From an uncultured Muribaculaceae bacterium (lineage in GTDB: Bacteria; Bacteroidota; Bacteroidia; Bacteroidales; Muribaculaceae), in the NCBI GenBank assembly GCA_910578035.1, contig CAJTOB010000011.1:1-60729 (forward strand): a DNA stretch of 60,729 nucleotides, in the 5' to 3' direction. Under the pieces are notes generated by a model, which was not told where the DNA came from, ran no database searches, and saw only the letters and a list, made by a program, of their open reading frames with translations. Shown piece by piece: positions 17,649 through 25,227 of this stretch. Position 1 is the stretch's first letter; the number at the start of each line of letters is the position of its first letter. The translations under genes and the position numbers were made by a program.

Positions 17649-18263
17649 TCACTTGCGATACTGAGCCTCAAGCGGCACCGGGAAACGCGAGAACAGCGTC
17701 TGCACCGCCTCAGCTATACCCTTGAGGTCGCGGAACTGCGCCTGTCCGTTCTCAATGATTGTTGCTACCGACGCCGAATACAGCGGCAGTTTCTTCTCTA
17801 TATTCACCATATCCATAGTCAGCACACCCTCCTTATAGATACCGGTGATAACCTGCGCATTGGCATAATAATTTGCCCAGTAATTTGCACGCGGCCATAT
17901 GAAATACGGATAAAAACCGTTATAGTACGGCCCCGCATAAGGCGTATATCCCGGAGGCAGCGCCGGCTCCGTCTCAATCTCGCGGTGCACGGTTATACCT
18001 ATATTGACAAGCAAGGGCGATGAGGGGTCCTCGGTAAAGCCGCGCTCCGCCATTTGCTCGCGAATAGCCGCCGCGATATTATAGTAAGTCACCATTTCCA
18101 TACCCGGAGGAAGGCGATTGCCATCGGCAGGCGTTACAATCCTGAAAGTCTTATACTGGCTCAGGTCAGCGTCGTTATAAGTCTCGCTGTTGACCAGAGC
18201 GAACGGGCTGCACGATGTCATAAGCACTACGACTGCAGCCAAAAGAGAAAGATATTTTTTCAT
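17649..18263 (-). CDS. DUF4136 lipoprotein
   Basis: The frame reaches 18293, but the lipoprotein signal MKKYLSLLAAVVVLMTSC begins at ATG 18263 (204 residues). The mature part shows the DUF4136 pattern: YKTFRIVTPADG near the N-terminus, AAIREQMAERGFTE, VNIGITVHREIETE, and a Gly/Tyr/Pro-rich middle. The function of the family is unknown; members are envelope lipoproteins. It follows cdaA by 51 bp on the same strand and may be the last gene of that operon. Confidence 0.85.
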   Translation of the reverse strand: MKKYLSLLAAVVVLMTSCSPFALVNSETYNDADLSQYKTFRIVTPADGNRLPPGMEMVTYYNIAAAIREQMAERGFTEDPSSPLLVNIGITVHREIETEPALPPGYTPYAGPYYNGFYPYFIWPRANYWANYYANAQVITGIYKEGVLTMDMVNIEKKLPLYSASVATIIENGQAQFRDLKGIAEAVQTLFSRFPVPLEAQYRK

Positions 18264-18314
18264 AACGCGGAGAGTTGTTTGCCTTAAAAACACCTCCGCG
18301 GCCGCGAAAGTTCG

Positions 18315-19097
18315 CTATTTCGAACCTATTATAGCTATGGCATTCAGCCTGTGTTCAAGCTCGGTCGAACTCAGACGTGTCGACAGTTTCCCCCTGTGAG
18401 CTACAGATATATTGCCCGTCTCCTCCGAAACAACTATCGCCACCGCATCGGTTGCCTGAGCAATTCCCAGCGCCGAACGGTGACGCAGACCCAGCGTGCG
18501 CGGCACATCGCTGTTGTGGCTCACCGGCAGAATACAGCCCGCCGACACAAGGCGGCCGTGAGCAACTATCAGAGCACCGTCGTGAAGAGGCGAATTTTTG
18601 AAAAAAATATTCTCGATAAGGCGCGTATTGATATTGGCATCTATCATATCGCCCGATTTGGCATAATTATCCAGCGGCACCGTCCGTTCCACCACTATCA
18701 GAGCCCCGGTCTTGCTCTTCGACATGCTCATGCAAGCATACACTATCGGCATCACCCATGCAAGCGCAGCCGCATCCAGCTCTTCCTTATGATGATGGAA
18801 GAGATTCGACAGAAAACGAAGCCGCCGATGCGACCCAAGCTCCACAAGAAAGCGCTTGATAGGCTCCTGAAAGATTATTACAAGTATTATCAGGCCAATA
18901 GCCATAAACTTGTCAAGAATAGTGCCTATCAGACGCATATTGAAGATTTCGGAAGCCAATACCCATAATATGATAAAGGCAAGAACACCATAAAAAATAT
19001 TTATCGTGCCCGACTCCTTCATGAGCCGGTAAATATAATATATCAATACCGCAAAAAGCAGTATATCTATGACGTCCTTTATTCCAAAATCAAACAT
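18315..19097 (-). CDS. cdaA: Diadenylate cyclase, CdaA type
   Basis: Makes c-di-AMP from two ATP at the membrane. The 260 residues match the CdaA family: three N-terminal membrane segments (~9-80), then the DisA_N catalytic domain with DGA (173-175, in SPLHDGALIV) and RHR (205-207, in LGLRHRSALG). Both signature motifs are intact, so the enzyme should be active. It lies 5 bp after folP, an arrangement common in Bacteroidetes. No CdaR-like regulator is adjacent. Confidence 0.95.
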   Translation of the reverse strand: MFDFGIKDVIDILLFAVLIYYIYRLMKESGTINIFYGVLAFIILWVLASEIFNMRLIGTILDKFMAIGLIILVIIFQEPIKRFLVELGSHRRLRFLSNLFHHHKEELDAAALAWVMPIVYACMSMSKSKTGALIVVERTVPLDNYAKSGDMIDANINTRLIENIFFKNSPLHDGALIVAHGRLVSAGCILPVSHNSDVPRTLGLRHRSALGIAQATDAVAIVVSEETGNISVAHRGKLSTRLSSTELEHRLNAIAIIGSK

Positions 19098-19102
19098 AGC
19101 AT

Positions 19103-19954
19103 TTACAATGAGGAGTTTAGCGCTTCTGTCACTGATACCGCCGCAACGGCCTCCGCAACATCGTGCACACGAAGTATGGCCGCACCGCGCTCAAGCGCAA
19201 GCACATTCACCGCAGTAGTGGCTGCAGCCATGGCTTCTGCCGCAACCCCGGGCAACCTCGACAGCATCGACTTGCGCGACATGCCAGCAAGAACAGGCAT
19301 GCCAAGAGCTGCTATGCTGCCAAGCGAACCGAGAAGCCGGTAATTCTGCTCAAGAGTCTTGGCAAATCCGAAACCAGGGTCAAGAATCACATCAGACACA
19401 CCGAGCGCATGCAGCTCTGCCGCTCGCTTGCTCAGATATGTAGTCACTTCGGCCGCAACATCGTCATAATCGGTCATGCTCTGCATCGTAGCCGGAGTGC
19501 CCCGCATATGCATCAGCACATAAGGACAGCCAAGTTCCGCAACAGTCGCAAACATGCCCGGGTCTATCTCCCCGCCCGAAATATCATTGACAATATCCGC
19601 GCCGCATACGCTCACAGCCTCTTTAGCAACGTCCGCACGAAACGTATCGACCGAAATCAGCACATCCGCCCCCACTTCGGCCCTTACAGCCTCCACGCCG
19701 GCACACAGACGCTCCATTTCCTCTCCCACACTTACATCGGCTGCCCCCGGACGCGAAGAATAAGCGCCCAAATCGAGCATCGTCGCACCCGCATCTACCA
19801 TATCACGGGCTGTGCGGGCGGCCTCCGCCGGATTTGGGTGGCGCGAAGCCGCATAAAACGAGTCGGGCGTCAGATTTATGATACCCATCACGGCCGGACG
19901 GTCGAAAACGCGCAGCCGGCCTTTCACATTGAGGCTGAATGGACTGAATTTCAC
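19103..19954 (-). CDS. folP: Dihydropteroate synthase
   Basis: Joins 6-hydroxymethyl-dihydropterin pyrophosphate with p-aminobenzoate in folate synthesis and is the sulfonamide target. The 283 residues carry MGIINLTPDSF (23-33), DLGAYSSRPG (61-70, where many members have DIGGESTRPG), VNDISGG and GMSRKSML. The start is GTG at 19954, overlapping the typA stop as GTGA, which implies coupled translation. cdaA follows 5 bp downstream. Confidence 0.95.
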   Translation of the reverse strand: MKFSPFSLNVKGRLRVFDRPAVMGIINLTPDSFYAASRHPNPAEAARTARDMVDAGATMLDLGAYSSRPGAADVSVGEEMERLCAGVEAVRAEVGADVLISVDTFRADVAKEAVSVCGADIVNDISGGEIDPGMFATVAELGCPYVLMHMRGTPATMQSMTDYDDVAAEVTTYLSKRAAELHALGVSDVILDPGFGFAKTLEQNYRLLGSLGSIAALGMPVLAGMSRKSMLSRLPGVAAEAMAAATTAVNVLALERGAAILRVHDVAEAVAAVSVTEALNSSL

Positions 19955-21750
19955 GAGCGGTTGGCGCGTTTACGTTCTATTTCGTCGAGAATAATCTTGC
20001 GCAGGCGTATATGATGAGGTGTCACCTCCACATACTCGTCTTCCTTAATATACTCGAGTGCTTCCTCGAGGCTGAACACAACCGGCGGCACAATACGGGC
20101 CTTGTCGTCGGCGCCCGAAGCTCGCATATTGGTCAGTTTCTTGCTCTTGGTCACATTCACAGGTATATCGTTTTCCTTAGCGTTCTCGCCTACTACCTGC
20201 CCCGCATAAACCTCTTCCTGAGGGAAGATGAAGAAGCGGCCGCGGTCCTGAAGCTTGTCTATGGCATAGGCGTAGGCCGTGCCGGCCTCGATTGCAATCA
20301 GCGAACCGTTTGTGCGACGTTCGATATCGCCCTTCCACGGCTGATAATCAAGGAATCGGTGAGCCATGATTGCCTCGCCGCCCGACGCTGTCAGCACATT
20401 GCTGCGAAGACCGATAATGCCGCGCGACGGTATATGGAACTCCATCTGCACACGGTCGTTCTTGCTCGTCATCGCTATAAGGTCGCCCTTGCGGCGTGTC
20501 ACCATATCAATCATCTTCGACGAGAACTCTTCCGGAACATTGATTGTGAGCAGCTCTACCGGCTCGCACTTGCGCCCGTCGATTTCGCGGATTATAACCT
20601 GAGGCTGTCCTACCTGCAGCTCATAGCCCTCACGGCGCATCGTCTCGATAAGCACCGAAAGATGAAGCACGCCTCGTCCGAACACCGTCCACACATCTTC
20701 CTTCACACCCTTTTCTACACGCAGCGCAAGGTTGCGGTCGAGCTCGGCGGTAAGGCGGTCGCCGATATGACGGGAAGTCACAAACTTGCCGTCGCGGCCG
20801 AAGAACGGACTGTCGTTGATTGTGAATGTCATAGACATCGTAGGCTCGTCTATGGCTATACGCGGAAGCGGTTCGGGATTTTCTACTGCGGCAATCGTAT
20901 CGCCGATTTCAAAACCTTCGATACCTACAAGCGCGCAGATATCGCCGTTTTCAACACGTTCTACCTTCTTGCGGCCCATGCCCTCGAACGTATGAAGTTC
21001 TTTTATCTTCTGCTTGGCAACAGAACCGTCGCGGCGGCATAGCGCTATCTCCTGACCCTCGCGGAGTTCGCCGCGATGCACGCGGCCGATGGCGATACGC
21101 CCTACATATTTCGAGAAATCAAGCGATGTGATAAGCATCTGGGCATCACCCGGGTTCTCTTCAGGACCCGGTATATGCTCAATGATTGTATCGAGAAGAG
21201 CACATATGTTATCGGTCGGGGCATTGTAGTCCTCGCTCATCCAGCCCTGCTTGGCAGAGCCGTAGAGCGTCGGGAAGTCGAGCTGTTCCTCGGTGGCATC
21301 GAGCGAGAACATCAGATCGAACACCATTTCCTGCACCTCTTCGGGGCGGCAGTTGGGCTTATCTACCTTATTGATTACAACAACCGGCTTCAGGCCCATT
21401 TCTATGGCCTTCTGGAGCACAAAACGGGTCTGAGGCATAGGACCTTCGAATGCATCTACGAGCAGCAGACAGCCGTCGGCCATATTGAGTACTCGCTCAA
21501 CCTCGCCGCCGAAGTCGGCGTGGCCCGGAGTGTCGATGATGTTGATTTTATAACCTTTGTAGTCTATGGAAACGTTCTTCGAAAGAATTGTTATACCGCG
21601 TTCGCGCTCAAGGTCGTTGTTGTCGAGTATGAGCTCGCCGGCATTCTGGTTTTCTCTGAATAGATGGCCCGCAAGGAGCATTTTGTCGACCAAGGTAGTC
21701 TTGCCGTGGTCTACATGCGCAATGATTGCGATGTTACGTATTTTCTGCAT
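19951..21750 (-). CDS. typA: Ribosome-associated GTPase TypA/BipA
   Basis: A translational GTPase of the elongation factor family that assists ribosome assembly and stress adaptation. The 599 residues start with G1 AHVDHGKTTL (11-20), then DTPGHADFGGEVERV and NKVDKPNCRPEE, followed by domain II, an EF-G-like domain III and the TypA-specific C-terminal region (IEAGTAYAYAIDKLQDRG). The length is typical. It is the first gene of the typA-folP-cdaA(-DUF4136) operon. Confidence 0.97.
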   Translation of the reverse strand: MQKIRNIAIIAHVDHGKTTLVDKMLLAGHLFRENQNAGELILDNNDLERERGITILSKNVSIDYKGYKINIIDTPGHADFGGEVERVLNMADGCLLLVDAFEGPMPQTRFVLQKAIEMGLKPVVVINKVDKPNCRPEEVQEMVFDLMFSLDATEEQLDFPTLYGSAKQGWMSEDYNAPTDNICALLDTIIEHIPGPEENPGDAQMLITSLDFSKYVGRIAIGRVHRGELREGQEIALCRRDGSVAKQKIKELHTFEGMGRKKVERVENGDICALVGIEGFEIGDTIAAVENPEPLPRIAIDEPTMSMTFTINDSPFFGRDGKFVTSRHIGDRLTAELDRNLALRVEKGVKEDVWTVFGRGVLHLSVLIETMRREGYELQVGQPQVIIREIDGRKCEPVELLTINVPEEFSSKMIDMVTRRKGDLIAMTSKNDRVQMEFHIPSRGIIGLRSNVLTASGGEAIMAHRFLDYQPWKGDIERRTNGSLIAIEAGTAYAYAIDKLQDRGRFFIFPQEEVYAGQVVGENAKENDIPVNVTKSKKLTNMRASGADDKARIVPPVVFSLEEALEYIKEDEYVEVTPHHIRLRKIILDEIERKRANRS

Positions 21751-21783
21751 AAATTAGTCTGCGACTATATCTGTTTCAATCTG

Positions 21784-21791
21784 CAAAATTA
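21784..21791 (-). promoter_or_regulatory. -7 element of typA operon
   Basis: TAATTTTG on the minus strand, 34 bp before the typA ATG. No clear TTTG at 19-21 bp upstream. Confidence 0.5.
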
Positions 21792-21827
21792 CTCAAAAAA
21801 TACGAAACTCTACTCCTCTCAGCCCTA

Positions 21828-22880
21828 TTATTTGCCGCCAAATGCTTCCAGAAGTTTTCTCGCCTCCTCTGATGAGATTATCGACACCGTGCCATGCCGT
21901 GCCTCCGACGGAAACGACGAGTCTTCTATGGTCCAGTTTTTAAAATCCGAAGACGACGAAACTCCGAAACCGTCGGCCATACAGTAATCATAATACAGCA
22001 GGCACTTCTCGCCGGCTATATCCATCACCGACGACGGTCCTTCGGTAATCACAGGCACTATCTGGCCGCCGTTGAGATGGCCTTCTACAATTTCATACGG
22101 CCCCTCGAGTGAGTCCGACACCGCAAGGCGGATAGCGCGACGCTCGCCCGTAAGCTCGCCGAACTCCTCTTCCTTATGGAAAAGATAGTACTTCCCGTCT
22201 TTCAGAAGCAGAGTGCCGTCTATCACCGAATACGACGGCTCGAAAAGAGGTCTTGCCAGGGTAAATTCCTTCCAGTCCTTGGTCCGGCAATACCACAGGC
22301 GGCTCTTCTTCCACCCGGCGTCCTCGAACGACGACGACCATACCAGAAAGTAATCGCCCTCTTTCTCATCATAAAACCATTCGGGCGCCCATATATTACG
22401 CACCATATTGCCCGCATCGTTGCGCACACCCTTCATCAGAGGCAGCAAATCCTCCTTCTGCCAGTGCACAAGGTCGGTCGACGTGGCATACAGACAGCTC
22501 GGGCCAACCTCTTGACGGTCTGCCCGGCGCCCGCCTCCTGTAGCCATCAGACGCCATACGCCGTCATGCCCGCGACGCACATAAGGGTCGCGCATCTGCT
22601 GGTTCCATATCGGCTTATTATCGTTCAGAGCCATCCAGTGGCGCCCGTCGGTCGACAAGGCTATATGCAGATTCTCCACATTCATAGGGTCCGGCAGAGG
22701 CACATGCACAGTCCTCCCCGCCGAGTCAATTTCGATACGTGTCTCATAGCGCTGACGGAAGTATGTGAGCATATACACCTTCTGTCCGTCTTCTATTTTC
22801 AGATTGTCCGCACAGGTCATATCCTGCGCCATAACCGATGCGGCCGACAAAAGCGCCGCTGCTGCAAGCAAATATTTCAT
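21828..22880 (-). CDS. Secreted glycoside hydrolase family 43-like protein
   Basis: The 350 residues start with a signal peptide (MKYLLAAAALLSAASVMAQ), so the enzyme is exported. The rest looks like a five-bladed GH43/GH32-like propeller: QQMRDPYVRRGHDGVWRLMAT (Asp candidate base), NIWAPEWFYDEKEGDYFLVW, VIDGTLLLKDGKYYLFHK and ITEGPSSV (Glu candidate acid). The expected activity is arabinosidase or xylosidase-like on plant glycans. No SusC/SusD pair or other polysaccharide-utilisation genes are near, so the substrate is unknown. Confidence 0.82.
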   Translation of the reverse strand: MKYLLAAAALLSAASVMAQDMTCADNLKIEDGQKVYMLTYFRQRYETRIEIDSAGRTVHVPLPDPMNVENLHIALSTDGRHWMALNDNKPIWNQQMRDPYVRRGHDGVWRLMATGGGRRADRQEVGPSCLYATSTDLVHWQKEDLLPLMKGVRNDAGNMVRNIWAPEWFYDEKEGDYFLVWSSSFEDAGWKKSRLWYCRTKDWKEFTLARPLFEPSYSVIDGTLLLKDGKYYLFHKEEEFGELTGERRAIRLAVSDSLEGPYEIVEGHLNGGQIVPVITEGPSSVMDIAGEKCLLYYDYCMADGFGVSSSSDFKNWTIEDSSFPSEARHGTVSIISSEEARKLLEAFGGK

Positions 22881-22905
22881 AGTTCAAATCAACGGATATT
22901 TAATG

Positions 22906-22913
22906 CAAAAATA
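22906..22913 (-). promoter_or_regulatory. Possible -7 element of the GH43 gene
   Basis: TATTTTTG on the minus strand, 26 bp before the ATG at 22880. No -33 match was found. Confidence 0.4.
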
Positions 22914-23001
22914 ATAATTTGAACCGTCCGCTCATAGCCTTAGAAGTTGTTTAATATCCGATTGGCAGAATAAAACACCTATTTGGCACCCTACGGCAAT
23001 A

Positions 23002-23032
23002 GCGCAGGGAGAGACAGACCTCCGCCCTGCGC
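23002..23032. other. Hairpin downstream of the orphan sorting domain
   Basis: GCGCAGGG (23002-23009) pairs with CCCTGCGC (23025-23032), 22 bp past the stop of the 68-residue gene. There is no T run on the minus strand, so terminator function is uncertain. Confidence 0.4.
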
Positions 23033-23053
23033 CATCTTTCTTACCTCGGATTA

Positions 23054-23260
23054 TTACCTCACATATGCCTTGGCGCTTTTGCCTGCGCCGCATACTATAT
23101 AAATGCCCTTTGCAAGAGACTCGAAAGTGACCGTGCCTTCGGTGCCAAAGCCTTCAGCAATCTTCATTCCGGCCAAATCATACACCCCGACCTCGCCGGT
23201 TGCACGCACCTCAACTACAGAACCGTTCACCGTCACCTCAAAAGTAGAGATTTTTCTCAT
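23054..23260 (-). CDS. Orphan type IX-like C-terminal sorting domain (68 aa)
   Basis: The 68 residues look like the C-terminal sorting domain normally found at the end of large secreted Bacteroidetes proteins: VEVRATGEVGVYDLAGMKIA, then LAKGIYIVCGAGKSAKAYVR. Here it stands alone, with ATG MRKISTFEVTVNGS and no signal peptide or cargo. A good -7 element lies 33 bp upstream, so it may be expressed. It could be the remnant of a deleted secreted protein or a true small gene; the first is more likely. Confidence 0.6.
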   Translation of the reverse strand: MRKISTFEVTVNGSVVEVRATGEVGVYDLAGMKIAEGFGTEGTVTFESLAKGIYIVCGAGKSAKAYVR

Positions 23261-23292
23261 GCGTTAAAAGATTTAAAGGTATAATTTCACAT

Positions 23293-23300
23293 CAAAATTA
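23293..23300 (-). promoter_or_regulatory. -7 element of the 68-residue gene
   Basis: TAATTTTG on the minus strand, 33 bp before the ATG at 23260. The -33 position is not convincing. Confidence 0.45.
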
Positions 23301-23404
23301 CACCCTGAATCTCTCGCGCAATATCAGAAAAAAGTCACATTCTGCAAAAAACGGCGCATATAGCCGAGCCTGAGTCTTTCCTTGCCGAAAAGACTCTTCT
23401 GTCA

Positions 23405-24481
23405 TCATATACCGGCCAGGTCGCGGTATATGTCAAGGGCCGATTTTATGTCATCTTCCGAAACGGTGCAGTCAATCTCCGGCTGCCCGGCGTCATGAAG
23501 CAGCGTGAAGTTGATTTTGTCGGGAGAATCATTTTTCTTGTCCTGGCGCATGGCCGCCATTAGTGCCGGATAGTCCTTGCAGTCTATGCTGAACACTCCA
23601 TAGTTCTTGAGCACATAATCGGCGAACCTATGCAGTTTATCCGACGGAAAACGAAGCGCCATATGCGACAGCACAAGCTCAACGACCATGCCCCACGCAA
23701 CGGCATATCCGTGCGGCACAGGCGACTTCCGGCTCAGTGCAAGACTCTCGAACGCATGCCCTACGGTATGCCCCAGATTGAGGGCCTTCCGTATGCCCTG
23801 CTCGGTCAGGTCGGCCGACACTACCCGCTCTTTCACCTGCACGCTCTCGCGCAGAAGCGGCAGCAAGGCCTCTGAGTCAAATTCAGGATAAACCGGGCTG
23901 TAGTTCAATAGCTTCGCCAGCATTCCATCGCCTTCAAGCAGCGCATGTTTCAGCATTTCGGCATAACCCGACAGTATCTCCTGCGCGGGCAAAGTATTGA
24001 AATATACCGTAGATATGACAGATGCCACCGGCTCGGCAAAAACTCCGATCTGGTTCTTCATGCCGTTGAAATTTATGCCCGTCTTGCCACCCACCGACGC
24101 ATCGACAGCCGCAAGCACGGTTGTCGGAACATTTATACACTTCATGCCCCGTTTGAATGTGGCGGCAGCAAAACCGCCCATATCGCCTACCATGCCGCCG
24201 CCTATGTTCACCACAACGCCCGACCGCGTTGCCTCCGAAGCCGACAAACGCTCCCATATGCCCGCAAGGCTCTCGAGGTTCTTATGCTCGTCGCCGGCCT
24301 CTACTACAATCCGAGTCGCCCCGGCCACAGCCTGCGAATCGTTCTCAAGCAGCGGGAGCACCGCCTCGGCCGCGCCCGTATCGGTAATCACTGTCACACC
24401 CGTTGCGCCAAGCTCGGCCACGAGCGCGTCAACCGCCTCTCCAACCTGATTCGTAAAAATAAGCTTCTGTTTCATCTTCAT
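23405..24481 (-). CDS. aroB: 3-dehydroquinate synthase
   Basis: Second step of the shikimate pathway: DAHP to 3-dehydroquinate, with NAD and a divalent metal. The 358 residues show GGGMVGDMGGFAAATFKRG and PTTVLAAVDASVGGKTGINF for NAD and substrate binding, and the metal ligands in GYAEMLKHALL, NLGHTVGHAFE and PHGYAVAWG. It overlaps the upstream HAD gene by 4 bp and ends the long minus-strand operon. Confidence 0.96.
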   Translation of the reverse strand: MKMKQKLIFTNQVGEAVDALVAELGATGVTVITDTGAAEAVLPLLENDSQAVAGATRIVVEAGDEHKNLESLAGIWERLSASEATRSGVVVNIGGGMVGDMGGFAAATFKRGMKCINVPTTVLAAVDASVGGKTGINFNGMKNQIGVFAEPVASVISTVYFNTLPAQEILSGYAEMLKHALLEGDGMLAKLLNYSPVYPEFDSEALLPLLRESVQVKERVVSADLTEQGIRKALNLGHTVGHAFESLALSRKSPVPHGYAVAWGMVVELVLSHMALRFPSDKLHRFADYVLKNYGVFSIDCKDYPALMAAMRQDKKNDSPDKINFTLLHDAGQPEIDCTVSEDDIKSALDIYRDLAGI

Positions 24482-25227
24482 GCATTCGTTTGCGCTTCCG
24501 GCGCCAGCCGGAATATCCGTTCAAGAGCTCTCTCACATTCCTCCATCGATTCCAGTTCGATATCGGCACCGGCCTCAAGCAGGCTGCCTGGTTTCAGAGG
24601 GCCCGTGCGCACGCCTATCGTAAAAAGACCCGCCCGCGACGCCGATTCCACACCTAATGGTGCATTATCCACACCTACACCTTCTGTAGGCATCGCCCCG
24701 GCCTTGGCCAGACCGACAAGATATGGCTCCGGGTCGGGTTTGCCGCGCCGCACATCATAAGCCGTCACCCGGCGGTCTTTTGCGAATGCGCCTCCGAAAT
24801 CGTCATCGAGTCTCTCAAGAAGGCTACCCTGGCCCGAACCGGTCACAAGAACCGACACCGCACCCGCCCTGGCAACTGCGCCGACCGCACCCTGCGCCCC
24901 GTGCATCACCGGCGCCTTGGGTTGCTCGGCAAAAAGCTCGGTCTTGCGCTTATATAGACTGCGGCATTCCTCCTCGGTTGCTCCTCGTCCGAACTGGCGC
25001 CGTATGAGGATATCGATAGTCGAAGCGCCTGTCCGCCCCTCGTATGCAAAAAACTCGTCGGCATCAGCCTCGATTCCCGCCTCGTCGCATACACCCTTCC
25101 ACGCCTTCGCATGACGCGGCATCGAGTCGTAGAGAACGCCGTCCATATCGAAAAGCACCGCTTTCGGTGCCAGACGGTCTATTCTGTTTCGTTCAAGATA
25201 TTTCGTTATAGATTCTTCAAGTTTCAT
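24478..25227 (-). CDS. HAD-superfamily phosphatase, beta-phosphoglucomutase-like
   Basis: The 249 residues form a class IA HAD hydrolase: motif I VLFDMDGVLYDSMPRHAKAW (nucleophile Asp26, acid Asp28), a helical cap (~35-110), motif II VLVTGSG, motif III Lys in RRGKPDPEPY, and motif IV GVGVDNAPLGVES. The substrate is unknown (sugar phosphate is usual). It is sandwiched with 4-bp overlaps between the AsmA-like gene and aroB. Confidence 0.9.
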   Translation of the reverse strand: MKLEESITKYLERNRIDRLAPKAVLFDMDGVLYDSMPRHAKAWKGVCDEAGIEADADEFFAYEGRTGASTIDILIRRQFGRGATEEECRSLYKRKTELFAEQPKAPVMHGAQGAVGAVARAGAVSVLVTGSGQGSLLERLDDDFGGAFAKDRRVTAYDVRRGKPDPEPYLVGLAKAGAMPTEGVGVDNAPLGVESASRAGLFTIGVRTGPLKPGSLLEAGADIELESMEECERALERIFRLAPEAQTNA

